Shown: piece by piece, positions 1-8,382 of the stretch
How positions within the stretch are numbered: position 1 is the first letter of the stretch
How the letters are laid out: each line of letters opens with the position of its first letter
Source: DATARH01 sp963789255
GTDB lineage: Bacteria; Pseudomonadota; Alphaproteobacteria; ATCC43930; CGMCC-115725
Length of the DNA stretch: 64,000 bases
Assembly: GCA_963789255.1 (NCBI GenBank)
Contig: CAWBJW010000003.1
Location: 255,793-319,792 of the forward strand
Reading direction: 5' to 3'
The notes under the pieces: model-generated
The model's input: only the letters and a program-made list of their open reading frames with translations
The model's database searches: none
Told to the model about the DNA's origin: nothing
Program-made: the position numbers and the translations under genes

Positions 1-52
1 CCTGCCGGTGCTGGACCGCTGGGCCGGCTACATCCGGCAATTGCGCAGTTGA
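1..52 (+). CDS. C-terminal end of an unidentified protein (cut by window edge)
   Basis: An open frame enters from the left edge and ends with TGA at 50-52, giving a C-terminal tail that reads LPVLDRWAGYIRQLRS. A tail with Asp-Arg-Trp-Ala followed by a basic end is reminiscent of phage-type integrase C-termini, but 16 residues are too few to assign a family. The stretch 53-216 that follows holds no other gene I can support. Confidence 0.3.
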   Translation, partial: LPVLDRWAGYIRQLRS

Positions 53-216
53 GCTGCCGGTGCCATCGGCGATCAATCGCTGGTGCGTTTTCGAACGATC
101 ACCGCGATGGGTAGCGGCCAGCACCGCGAAATCTTGTCGCCCTATGAGCGATCCGCTATCAAACCGTCATGTTCGCGTGCTATTGCGGGCAAGCGAGGGT
201 AACGGAAGGTCGATCG

Positions 217-780
217 GTGGCGAACTCGCTCGATAGCTGTCCAGCCTTGGTGCTCAACGCGGATTTTCGCCCGCTCAGTTATTTCCCGTTGTCGCTGTGG
301 GCGTGGCAGGACGCGGTGAAGGCGGTGTTTCTCGAACGCGTCTACATCATCGACCATTACGATGCCTATGTGCGCAGCCCCTCTTTGGAGATGCGTCTGC
401 CGAGCGTCATCGCCCTCAAGGAATATGTCCAGGCGGCGCGCCACCCGGCCTTCACCCGGTTCAACGTGTTCCTGCGCGACCGCTTCACCTGTCAGTATTG
501 CGGGCGTCCCCACCCCTCGCACGAGCTGACCTTCGACCACGTCGTGCCGCGCTCGCGCGGCGGCACCACGGTGTGGAGCAATGTCGTCACCGCCTGCGGC
601 GGCTGCAACCTGCTGAAAGGCAATCGGCTTCCGAAGCAGAGCGGGCTTTACCCGCGAACCCGGCCGATCCAGCCGACCACCTTTATGTTGCAGCAGAACG
701 GCCGCGCCTTCCCGCCCAACTATCTGCATGAAAGCTGGCGGGATTACCTCTACTGGGATACCGAGCTGGACCCGTCGTAG
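217..780 (+). CDS. HNH endonuclease family protein
   Basis: A 187-residue protein with a C-terminal HNH/McrA-type nuclease domain. The zinc knuckle CQYCG pairs with CGGCN, and between them lie the FDHVVPRSRGG strand with the metal-binding Asp-His and the WSNVV segment with the conserved Asn. The N-terminal half (VLNADFRPLSYFPLSLWAWQ) is the conserved part of a common proteobacterial HNH family whose cellular role is not established. An ATG exists at 169, but I prefer GTG at 217: GGAAGG at 204-209 sits seven bases upstream, and family similarity begins just after it. Confidence 0.85.
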   Translation: MANSLDSCPALVLNADFRPLSYFPLSLWAWQDAVKAVFLERVYIIDHYDAYVRSPSLEMRLPSVIALKEYVQAARHPAFTRFNVFLRDRFTCQYCGRPHPSHELTFDHVVPRSRGGTTVWSNVVTACGGCNLLKGNRLPKQSGLYPRTRPIQPTTFMLQQNGRAFPPNYLHESWRDYLYWDTELDPS

Positions 781-803
781 AACGCTGAGGCAGCGTATTT
801 ATC

Positions 804-838
804 CGTCATGGCCGGGCTTGTCCCGGCCATTCACGGCA
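804..838. repeat. REP-like half palindrome (GTCATGGCCGGGCTTGTC type)
   Basis: A short intergenic palindrome whose core GTCATGGCCGGGCTTGTCCC is repeated at 7883-7951 in a longer two-armed copy. Elements of this sequence type are scattered between genes in many alphaproteobacterial genomes. It lies between the HNH gene and a convergent gene, where it could form a hairpin in either transcript. Confidence 0.6.
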
Positions 839-884
839 TCACGTTTTCGGTCGAAAATGGAAAGGGTCGCGGCCTGAACGGTGA

Positions 885-1406
885 TTACCCGCCTGGCGCG
901 AACGTCCCGCGCAATATCTCGCGCGCTTCCTCTGAGCCGTCGAGGGGGCGCAGGCGGCGGCGCTTGATGCGCCAGCCTTCCGCGGTGCGCACGAAATCCC
1001 AGCGATTGGCCGCGACCCGGTGGACGTGAAAGCCCCGGCTGGCGCCGTGATTCGGCACCTCGAAGACCGGTCCGACGCGGTCCGGCACCAGGATCTGAAT
1101 GTAGGAGATGGCGAACGCCGTATCGCCGGTGACCCGGACATAGGGAAGCCCGGCGAAATGGGCGATGCCCTCTTCGATCGCGCGGCGATGCTCAGGGCTC
1201 GACGAGGTCCCGGCGATCGCCGCCCGGCCGGCCGGCTTGGCGAACTCGTCGCCGCGGTCGAATACCCCGTCCTCGGTCCACACCGAGGCGGTGTAGGCGC
1301 TGGCGCCGGTATCGGCGCTCGGCGGGTGGCTGGCGATCAGATTGTAGATTTCGAGCCGATCCTCGATCAGCCGGGTGCGCTCTTCGAGTGTTCTGTCACT
1401 CTCCAT
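885..1406 (-). CDS. SnoaL/NTF2-like domain protein
   Basis: A 173-residue protein with the layout of the SnoaL-like NTF2 fold: a helical start (RLIEDRLEIYNLIASHPPSADTG), WTEDGVFDRG on the first strands, and a C-terminal sheet ending RWDFVRTAEGWRIKRRRL. Members of this fold include isomerases, dehydratases and ring-hydroxylating oxygenase small subunits, so the substrate cannot be stated. The ATG at 1406 is preceded by a strong GGAGG. It is transcribed in the same direction as the TerB-like gene upstream, with a short gap, so the two may be co-transcribed. Confidence 0.7.
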   Translation of the reverse strand: MESDRTLEERTRLIEDRLEIYNLIASHPPSADTGASAYTASVWTEDGVFDRGDEFAKPAGRAAIAGTSSSPEHRRAIEEGIAHFAGLPYVRVTGDTAFAISYIQILVPDRVGPVFEVPNHGASRGFHVHRVAANRWDFVRTAEGWRIKRRRLRPLDGSEEAREILRGTFAPGG

Positions 1407-1424
1407 TCGCTCCTCCGATCTGCC

Positions 1425-1829
1425 TCAAAGCTGTTGAAACCTGGCTCTGGCGCCGCGCTCGATGCCGGCGGCAGTCAACCGGTCGACGTTGAGGCGATGG
1501 CGGATCATTTCGAGGATGCGCAATTCCTCCTGGCTTGCCTCGCCGTCGGAGGCCACCAGGTCGCAGGCGATGGCGTAGGCGGTTTCCCGCAGTTTGGCGG
1601 GGAGCGCGTCCTTGATTGCCTGCAGCGTCTCTTCGAGCCCGTCTTCGCGGTTCAGCAATTCGGTGCAGTCATTGAGCAGCCCCGGCAGCTCCCGCCGGTC
1701 GAAGTCGCGAAATGCCGGAAGATGTCCGACGATGTCGCTGATCGTTTGCAGCTCCGCATCGGGCAGGCTGCTGTCGGCCGCCGAGACGATGACCATCGTG
1801 TAGACCAGCGCGCGGTGGGGATCGAGCAT
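1425..1829 (-). CDS. TerB-like tellurite resistance family protein
   Basis: A 134-residue all-helical protein resembling the TerB/DjlA N-terminal domain. It starts MLDPHRALVYTMVIVSAADS and carries the typical acidic metal-binding-like turns (SDGEASQEELRIL near residues 100-115). TerB-like domains are proposed metal-sensing modules; no Ter operon is nearby, so a link to tellurite is not implied. The start is set at ATG 1829 because AAAGGAG lies just upstream. A longer reading to 2033 has no coding character and would run over the helicase gene end. Confidence 0.7.
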   Translation of the reverse strand: MLDPHRALVYTMVIVSAADSSLPDAELQTISDIVGHLPAFRDFDRRELPGLLNDCTELLNREDGLEETLQAIKDALPAKLRETAYAIACDLVASDGEASQEELRILEMIRHRLNVDRLTAAGIERGARARFQQL

Positions 1830-1884
1830 CGCGGCTCCTTTCACTCGGATGCCGGGCGGACAGACCAAGACGGCGGCGTTCCTG

Positions 1885-4633
1885 TCAAGCACCATCGGCG
1901 AGAAAGCGCGCGGTCGCTGCCGCTGCTTCGACCAGCGGCACCCGCAGCACCGGCACCCCGGCGGGGAAGGCCGCGAGCAGCCGCGACGGCAACGCCCGGT
2001 CGAGGATCGCAAAGACGCCACGATCGTCGGCACGGCGGATCAGCCTTCCATAGGCCTGGCGCAGCCGCAATCGGGCGATGCGGTCGTCGTATTGCGCGCC
2101 GCCGAACACCGGTTTCCTCGCGCGGTGCAGAATATCGGGGCGCGGCCACGGCACCCGGTCGAAGATAATGAGGCGCAGCGAGCGCCCGGGAACGTCGACC
2201 CCGTCGCGCACCGCGTCGGTGCCCAAGAGGCAGGAATCCTCTTCGGCGCGGAAGATGTCGACCAGGGTCGCGGTCGCCATCGCGTCGATATGCTGGGCGA
2301 GCAGCAGGAGCCCCTGCGCTTCCAGCACCGGGGCGATGCGCTGATGCACTGCGCGCAGCCGGGCGATCGCGGTGAAGAGGCCGAGCGCACCGCCCTTGGC
2401 GGCGCTCATCAGTGCCGCGAAGGCGGCGGCGACCTGGCCGACATCGTCGCGCGGTATATCGGTGACGATGAAGATGCGGGTCTGCGCCGCATAGTCGAAC
2501 GGCGAAGCGATCCGGGCGGCCGCAGGGCTGTCAGGCAAATGGCGCAATCCGGTGGCAGCTTCGGCTGCGCTCCACGCGATTTCCGGGTCGCTCTCGCCGT
2601 CGGTCAAGGTCGCCGACGTCACGACGATGCCATGCGCCGGCTTTGCCACCGCCTCGGCAAACGGGATGCCGGGATCGATCCAGCTGCGGTTGACCGCGAC
2701 ATCGGTTTCGGCGCCCTCGGTGCGGTCGAGCGCCAGCCACTCGACGGTTTCGGGGCGGGGCGCCTCGCCGAGATCGCGCAATAGCGCGCTCCACGCGCCG
2801 AGCTGCATATCGGCGCGGCGATCGAGCCCGCGGATCGTCGCATCGAGGCGCATTCGCAGGCCGGGCTCGGGTGGGTTTTCGGGGTCTTCGAGCTGCTGGC
2901 GCAGCGCCGCCGAGATCCGGTGCAATGTTGCAGCGAGACGGTCGAGCCCGGCGGCGAGGCGTGCCGCCATCTCGACGAGACCGTCGATCGGCGGCCGCGC
3001 CTCGGCCTCGATGCCGTAACCGGCGTCACCATTCGCGGCGCGGGCCAGCACCTGAAGGCGGACCAGCGCGAGAAAGCTCTCGAAGCCGGGCAGGCCGCGG
3101 CCTTCAGCGACGCGCTGGTGCCAGCCGTCGGCCGGCAGGATACGGGCGGCGACCAGCGCCTCGATCAGCGCCTTACCAGCCTCTTGGTCGGCCTCGACGA
3201 GGTCGCCGATGCGCCGCGTTAAGCCGCGGGCGCGCGAGCGGCCGGTCTCGGCGCCGAGCAGCCAGCGCCGCAATTCGCGCCCTTCCTGGCCGGAGAGGCG
3301 TACCGAGAAGGCGGCATCGGCGGCTTCGAGCAGGTGGTGTCCCTCGTCGAAGACGTAGCGCGTCGGCACGGTGGCGTCGTCGAGCCCGCCCAATGCGGCC
3401 TGCGCCATGACCAGCGCGTGGTTGGCGACGACGAGGCGGGCGTGGCGCGCCGCGCGCACGTTCTTCTCGACAAAGCAGCGGCGGAAATGCGGGCAGGCCG
3501 AATGGATGCATTCGCCGCGCCGGTCGGCCAGTGCATTGACCCGGTTGCGGCCAATCAATTCGGCGAGCCAGCCCGGGAAATCGCCGCCGACGAGGTCGCC
3601 CGCCGCGGTGGCGCCGATCCAGCGCGCGATCAGCGCGAGCGGCGCCACCGATTGCGCCGCCCGCGCGGTCGCCGCGCGCACTGAATCCTCGTAATTCAGC
3701 AGGCAGAGGAAATTCTCGCGGCCCTTGCGGACGACGACGCGCCGGCGCTTCTGCACCGGGTCGGGATAGAGCCGATCGAGTTCCCCGGCGATCTGGCTTT
3801 GCAGGTTGCGCGTATAGGTCGAGATCCACACCGCGCCCTGGTTCTTCTCGGCCCACAGGCTCGCCGGCGCGATATAGCCGAGCGTCTTGCCGACTCCGGT
3901 GCCGGCTTCGGCCAAGCACCGCCTGCGGCACATCCGGCCGGTCGCGCGGCGCAAAGGCGGCGGCGACCGCGGCGGCGTAGTCGGCCTGCTGCGGCCGCGC
4001 CTCGGCATCGTTTCCGAGCAATGCCGCCAGCCGGGTTCGTGCATCCTCGGCCGAGACCGGCGCGTTGCCGGGCATCGGCGGCGGCGGCCGCTCCTGCCAC
4101 TCGCCGAGGCTCTGCCAGACGCGCAGACCGTGGGCACGCCGCATCGCCCCGGGTTCGCCCGGCGGCAAGGCGGCGAGCACCGCCGGCCCCCAGGCCCAGC
4201 CGGCGCGGTCGGCCATCTCGGCGATGGCGCGCGTATCGGGCTCGGTGTCGGCCTGAAGCTGCTGCAACAGGGCGCGCGCGGCGGTGGCGAGCGCGACGCA
4301 GGATTCCGCCATGTTGCCCGGCGGCATGAGGCCGAGCGCCACGGCGATGCCGCGCGGGGTCGGCACGCAGAATTGCGCCGGCCGGACAAAGGCAAACAAT
4401 TCCAGGAGGTCGAGCGCGGCGAACCCGGCCATGTCGAGCCGCCGCGCGACGGCTCGCGCATGGCACACCATCGGCGTCTCGCCTTCCAGCCGGGCGCGCG
4501 TCTCGGCCGGCGACAGCGCCTCGATCTCGCCCTCGGGCGACAGCCAAAGGATCTCGCGGAAACCGGCGACGAGCGCCGCAGCGCGCGGGACGAGAACCTG
4601 TTCAAGCGAGGGCGGGGACAGGCTCACCCCCAC
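1885..4633 (-). CDS. DinG/Rad3-type ATP-dependent DNA helicase (one frameshift)
   Basis: A superfamily 2 helicase of the XPD/DinG type, about 915 residues when repaired. Walker A reads AEAGTGVGKT and the DEAH-type Walker B reads YVFDEGHH. Four cysteines that could hold an Fe-S cluster lie between them (one in FLCLLN, then CIHSACPHFRRC). Helicase domain 2 carries VVTSATLTDG, LLGTDAVRDGVDVPG and RQAYGRLIRR. These enzymes unwind structured or RNA-containing DNA. The frame breaks at about 3911-3916: the reading ...DVPQAVL must shift by one base to enter AEAGTGVGKT, consistent with one extra C on the plus strand. The first ~240 residues precede the break. The GTG at 4633 is the furthest plausible start and has no clear ribosome site. 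Confidence 0.85.
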
Positions 4634-4646
4634 CGGATGCCTGCGT

Positions 4647-4727
4647 CGTCATGCCCGCGAAAGCGGGCATCCGGGGCAAGCGGCCACACCCGGTGGCTCT
4701 GGATTCCCGCTTGCGCGGGAATGACGG
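4647..4727. repeat. Paired palindromic repeat (GCGGGCATCC / GGATTCCCGC type)
   Basis: Two short hairpins in inverted arrangement: CGTCATGCCCGCGAAAGCGG near 4647-4674 and GGATTCCCGCTTGCGCGGGA followed by ATGACGG near 4700-4727. The outer ends CGTCAT and ATGACG are complementary, so the whole unit can also fold as one long stem. This is a very widespread intergenic repeat type in Proteobacteria. It separates the divergent helicase and DUF952 genes. Confidence 0.6.
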
Positions 4728-4777
4728 ACTGAAACGGCCGGCTTCGCCCGGCGCGCCCGTTGCGGTATTCTTGTCGC

Positions 4778-5122
4778 ATGACCGGGATGATCTATCACAT
4801 GTGCGCCGCCGAGGCATGGGAAGAGGGCGTCGCGGCGGGCGAGTACCGCGGCTCGGCCGATGATCGGCGCGACGGATTTCTCCACTTTTCGACGGCTGAT
4901 CAGATTGCCGGGAGCGCGCGGCGCCATCGCGCCGGGCAGGTCGGCCTCGTGCTCGTCGCGGTCGAGGCCGCGCGGCTCGGGGCGCGGCTGCGCTGGGAGA
5001 AGTCGCGCGATGGCGCGCTGTTCCCGCACCTCTACGGCCCGTTATTCCCGGCCGAGGCGGCCAGCGTCGAGACGCTGCCGCTCGGCCCCGACGGCAACCA
5101 CATGTTCCCGCCGCTCGTCTAG
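4778..5122 (+). CDS. DUF952 domain-containing protein
   Basis: A 114-residue protein matching the DUF952 family: MIYHMC at the start, then GEYRGSADDRRDGFLHFSTA, a LVLVAVEAARLG strand, LRWEKSRDGALFPHLYGPL and a terminal NHMFPPLV. The GFLHFS and FPHLYG blocks are the family signature. The function is unknown, although the family is related in fold to ADP-ribosylating and glutathione-like domains. ATG 4778 is chosen over an upstream TTG; ATG 4790 is also possible. It is followed within four bases by the first of three hydrolase genes and is probably co-transcribed with them. Confidence 0.8.
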   Translation: MTGMIYHMCAAEAWEEGVAAGEYRGSADDRRDGFLHFSTADQIAGSARRHRAGQVGLVLVAVEAARLGARLRWEKSRDGALFPHLYGPLFPAEAASVETLPLGPDGNHMFPPLV

Positions 5123-5125
5123 ATC

Positions 5126-6019
5126 ATGCCGGATTGGCGCGTCGTCAGACGCAACCTGGGCGTCGCGACCCTGACCTTCGCGCTGGCGCTCGGCGTTGTC
5201 TATGTCGGCATTTGCGCGTTGTTCTGGGCGTACGAGCCGGTTTTCGTGTTCGCCCAGGTTGAGCGGCCCCGCGCCCCGCAAGCTGCCGCCCGCTACGGCT
5301 TTGCCGAGGTAACCGTCACCACCAAAGACGGCGCGAAGCTCTATGGCTGGTGGCGACCGCCACAGCCCGGCCACGGCGCGATCGTGTTCCTGACCGGAAC
5401 CGGCGTGACGCTGTCGGATTGCGCGGGGCGGCTTGGCGATCTTGCGGCGCACGGGTTCGGGGTGCTCGGCATCGACTACCGCGGCAACGGCGCCTCGCCC
5501 GGCACCCCGAGCGAGGCCGCATGGCGGGCCGATGCGCACGCCGCCTTCGATTTCGTTCATGGCGCGGCACCGGAGGCCAAGATCGCCGTGTTCGGCGAGA
5601 GCATGGGGACCGGGCTGGCGGTCGGGCTCGCCGTCGATCGGCCGGTCGCCGGGGTGCTGCTCAATTCGCCCTATGCCTCGGTTCTCCGGCTGTTCGAGCT
5701 GCACGGCATACGGCTGGCGCCCGGCGTGCCGCTGCCGTTCCGGCTGCTGATGACCGATACGCTCGATTCCGAGGCGCTGATCGGCAAAATCCGCGTGCCG
5801 GTGATGATCCTGCACGGCACGGCGGACCGGGCCATTCCGATCGCCGAGGCAAGGCGGCTCTACGCCGCGGCGCGCGAGCCCAAGACGATGATCGAGGTCG
5901 AGGGCGCCGGGCACACGGAAACCTGGTTCGGGGCGAACCGGGACCGGGCGCTCGCCGCACTCGCCGCCTGGACAGCGCCCGACAGCACCGGCTCGGTGGC
6001 CGGTGGCCGGGCGCCATAG
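5126..6019 (+). CDS. Membrane-anchored alpha/beta hydrolase, paralogue 1
   Basis: A 297-residue alpha/beta hydrolase of the Bem46/serine aminopeptidase-like type. One N-terminal membrane segment (about residues 13-33) should anchor it with the catalytic domain outside the cytoplasm. Catalytic features are the nucleophile elbow GESMG, the acid in HGTADRAIP, and the histidine in EGAGHTETW. GIDYRGNGASPGTPSE is the oxyanion and cap-entry loop. The substrate is unknown. It begins a tandem array of three close paralogues, so local duplication is clear. Confidence 0.8.
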   Translation: MPDWRVVRRNLGVATLTFALALGVVYVGICALFWAYEPVFVFAQVERPRAPQAAARYGFAEVTVTTKDGAKLYGWWRPPQPGHGAIVFLTGTGVTLSDCAGRLGDLAAHGFGVLGIDYRGNGASPGTPSEAAWRADAHAAFDFVHGAAPEAKIAVFGESMGTGLAVGLAVDRPVAGVLLNSPYASVLRLFELHGIRLAPGVPLPFRLLMTDTLDSEALIGKIRVPVMILHGTADRAIPIAEARRLYAAAREPKTMIEVEGAGHTETWFGANRDRALAALAAWTAPDSTGSVAGGRAP

Positions 6020-6051
6020 CGGCGCTTCGCGCGGCGAACGGGAGGCGGGCG

Positions 6052-7314
6052 ATGCTCGGCGGGCGGACCATCGCGAAACGCCTCGGGTACACGCTCCTGG
6101 CCGTATGTCTGCTCGCCGGCTGCGCGTACGCGGGGGTCTGCGCGTATTTCGTCGCGAACGAGCGCTCCTACGTCTTCTCCCCGGTGAAGCGCGCCAGTAC
6201 GACGCCCGCGGCCGCCGGGCTGACAGGCGTCGCCGAGGTCCATATCGCGACCGAAGACGGCGAGCGGCTCTACGGCTGGTGGCAGCCGCCGCAGCCGGGG
6301 CACGGGGTCGTCATCTATCTTATTGGAAAAAACCTGGTTCTGTCGGACTACGGAGCCGGGCTGTTCCGCGATCTCGGCAATCATGGGTTCGGCGTGCTCG
6401 GCATCGATTACCGCGGCAACGGGGCCTCGACCGGAACCCCGAGCGACGCCGGGCTGCGGGCCGACGCGCGCGCCGCCTTCGATTTCGCCCATGCCGCCGC
6501 GCCGGCGGCCAAAATTGCGGTGTTCGGCGAAAGCCTCGGAACCGGGATCGCGGTCGGGCTGGCGCATGACCGGCCGGTCGCCGGGGTATTGCTCAACTCA
6601 CCCTATGCCTCGATCGTCCGGCTGTTCGAACTGCGTGGACCGCCGCTGCCCTACCGGCTCCTGATGGCCGATCCGCTCGATTCCGAGGCGCTGATCGGCA
6701 GTATCGGCGTGCCGCTGATGATCCTGCACGGCACCGCCGACCAGGACATTCCGATATCGGAAGCGCGGCGCCTCTTTGCCGCGGCGCGCCAGCCCAAGAC
6801 GATGATCGAGGTCGCCGGCGCCCGGCACGCCGAGGTGTGGTTCGGCCCGACCAGGGACAGGGCGCTCGCGGCGCTCGCCGCCTGGACGGCGCCGGATCTG
6901 TCGTTGGCCGCGATAGGCCCGCGCGCAGATCCTCCGGCAAGGCAGAATGACCTTTGCCCGGATACTCGCCCGATGCATCGGGTTTGCCGCGCTGATTCTG
7001 CTGGTGCTCGCGGCCTCCTCATATGCCGGGGTATGCGCGTGGTTCGCCTGGAACGCGCACTCCCTGGTGTTTGTCGCGACCGGCGGCAATCCGGTAGCGC
7101 CCGACGCCGCCGGGCTCGGGGGCTTTGCCGCGGTCGCGATCGCAACCGAAGACGGCGAGCGGCTGGTCGGCTGGTGGGCACCGCCCAAGCCAGGGCACGG
7201 CGCCGTTCTGCTGCTGATCGGCAATGGCGGGCTCAGCCTGTCGGATATGACGCCGCTGCTCGCCGATCTCGCGGCGAACGGGTTTGGTGTCCTCGGCATC
7301 GAGTATCGCGGTAA
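6052..7314 (+). CDS. Membrane-anchored alpha/beta hydrolase, paralogue 2, with unusual read-through tail
   Basis: The second copy of the hydrolase, starting at ATG 6052 behind GGGAGG. It keeps the N-terminal membrane segment, nucleophile GESLG, acid HGTADQDIP and a histidine in AGARHAEVWF. Family similarity ends at AAWTAPD near 6900, where copies 1 and 3 stop soon after. Here the frame stays open to 7314 and overlaps copy 3 out of frame by 368 bases. The last ~125 residues are Arg-rich and not protein-like, so the true end is probably near 6912, where the next frame has TAG. Either the stop was lost or there is an indel. Confidence 0.7.
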   Translation: MLGGRTIAKRLGYTLLAVCLLAGCAYAGVCAYFVANERSYVFSPVKRASTTPAAAGLTGVAEVHIATEDGERLYGWWQPPQPGHGVVIYLIGKNLVLSDYGAGLFRDLGNHGFGVLGIDYRGNGASTGTPSDAGLRADARAAFDFAHAAAPAAKIAVFGESLGTGIAVGLAHDRPVAGVLLNSPYASIVRLFELRGPPLPYRLLMADPLDSEALIGSIGVPLMILHGTADQDIPISEARRLFAAARQPKTMIEVAGARHAEVWFGPTRDRALAALAAWTAPDLSLAAIGPRADPPARQNDLCPDTRPMHRVCRADSAGARGLLICRGMRVVRLERALPGVCRDRRQSGSARRRRARGLCRGRDRNRRRRAAGRLVGTAQARARRRSAADRQWRAQPVGYDAAARRSRGERVWCPRHRVSR

Positions 7315-7801
7315 CGCCGGGTCCACCGGTACCCCGAGCGAGGCCGGGCTGCGCGCCGATGCGCGCGCCGCCTTCGATTTCATCCATAGCGCGGCGCCGC
7401 GGGCGAAAATCGCGGTTTACGGGCACAGTTTCGGTACCGGGGTCGCGGTCGCCCTTGCCCACGATCGGCCGATTGCCGGGATCCTGCTCAACTCGCCTTA
7501 TGCTTCGATTGCCCGGCTCTTCGAGCGGGGCGGCTTGCCAATACCCTACGCGCTGCTGCTCGGCGACCCGTTCGATTCCGCTGCGGTGATCGGCAAACTC
7601 CTTGTGCCGGTCATGATCCTGCACGGGACGGCGGACCGGAGCATTCCGATCGCCGAGGCGAGGCGCCTCTACGCCGCGGCGCGCGAGCCCAAAACGATGA
7701 TCGAGGTCGAGGGCGCCGGACATGGCGGGGTATGGGTCGGCGCGGCGAGGGAGCGGGCGCTCGCGGCCCTCGCCGCCTGGACCGCGCCCGACCCGCAATA
7801 G
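6947..7801 (+). CDS. Membrane-anchored alpha/beta hydrolase, paralogue 3
   Basis: The third tandem copy, 284 residues. It has an N-terminal membrane segment (about residues 9-30), nucleophile elbow GHSFG instead of GESLG/GESMG, acid HGTADRSIP and histidine EGAGHGGVW. The change at the elbow suggests some divergence of substrate or simply drift. Its ATG at 6947 lies inside the out-of-frame extension of copy 2. It ends AAWTAPDPQ followed by TAG, which supports a similar end for copy 2. Confidence 0.8.
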   Translation: MTFARILARCIGFAALILLVLAASSYAGVCAWFAWNAHSLVFVATGGNPVAPDAAGLGGFAAVAIATEDGERLVGWWAPPKPGHGAVLLLIGNGGLSLSDMTPLLADLAANGFGVLGIEYRGNAGSTGTPSEAGLRADARAAFDFIHSAAPRAKIAVYGHSFGTGVAVALAHDRPIAGILLNSPYASIARLFERGGLPIPYALLLGDPFDSAAVIGKLLVPVMILHGTADRSIPIAEARRLYAAAREPKTMIEVEGAGHGGVWVGAARERALAALAAWTAPDPQ

Positions 7802-7882
7802 CCTCTTGGGCGGGGCATGACCCGCCGATACGGCAGAGGCGGATCAAGATCCACCCTACGCATGCTCAGCTCACATTATACG

Positions 7883-7951
7883 GTCATGGCCGGGCTTGTC
7901 CCGGCCATCCGCGAGAACCACGTGGGTCACCGGGACAAGCCCGGTGATGAC
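7883..7951. repeat. REP-like inverted repeat pair
   Basis: Two arms with complementary ends: GTCATGGCCGGGCTTGTCCC at the left and GGGACAAGCCCGGTGATGAC at the right, able to form a long imperfect stem. A single arm of the same family is present at 804-838. It sits in the gap between the hydrolase array and the next gene pair. Confidence 0.65.
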
Positions 7952-7956
7952 GAAAG

Positions 7957-8382
7957 ATGGACTGGCTCGGCAGGTGGCGGATGCGGCGCGCCGCCAAGCG
8001 ATACGCCCTTCACCTGGGTCCGCATCTTCAGCGAGCCTACGGCGCGTCGGAGCATTACAGCGTCGCGCAGATCCGGATGAGCATCGGGAAACTTGGCCTG
8101 AATCCGATGTTCATAGCGTTGGCCTACGCCGCGTTTCTACCTGAGGCGGAGTATGCGGCGGCCGTGTCAATGGCGCCATGGGATGTTCCCTACATGGAAG
8201 CCCGCGAACTGTTTGATCGGTTCCGCCCACCTAGCATTACTGGATCGGCTAGCTTCTACGAGTTCCGGGCTCGGCATGGGCGACGGGGCCAGCCATTCCG
8301 GTCACGGCGGCTCTGCCTGAATTTGACACGTGGCCCATTACCCGCGCTACGATTGCAGCCGATCTTAAGGAGGTGGCGATGA
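7957..8382 (+). CDS. Hypothetical protein, basic N-terminal helix
   Basis: A 141-residue protein beginning MDWLGRWRMRRAAKRYALHL, followed by GPHLQRAYGASEHYSVAQIR and LAYAAFLPEAEYAAAVS. This pattern resembles a small uncharacterised family of short proteobacterial proteins (possibly DUF6559), but I cannot confirm it. The C-terminus after residue 100 is Arg-rich and may be partly out of frame. Its stop overlaps the ATG of the next gene (ATGA at 8379-8382), which argues for translational coupling. Confidence 0.5.
   Translation: MDWLGRWRMRRAAKRYALHLGPHLQRAYGASEHYSVAQIRMSIGKLGLNPMFIALAYAAFLPEAEYAAAVSMAPWDVPYMEARELFDRFRPPSITGSASFYEFRARHGRRGQPFRSRRLCLNLTRGPLPALRLQPILRRWR

Noticed and set aside
1020..2168. 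A 382-codon + strand frame over the NTF2-like and TerB-like genes
   Set aside because: Antisense to two genes with good starts and family motifs; low-complexity product.
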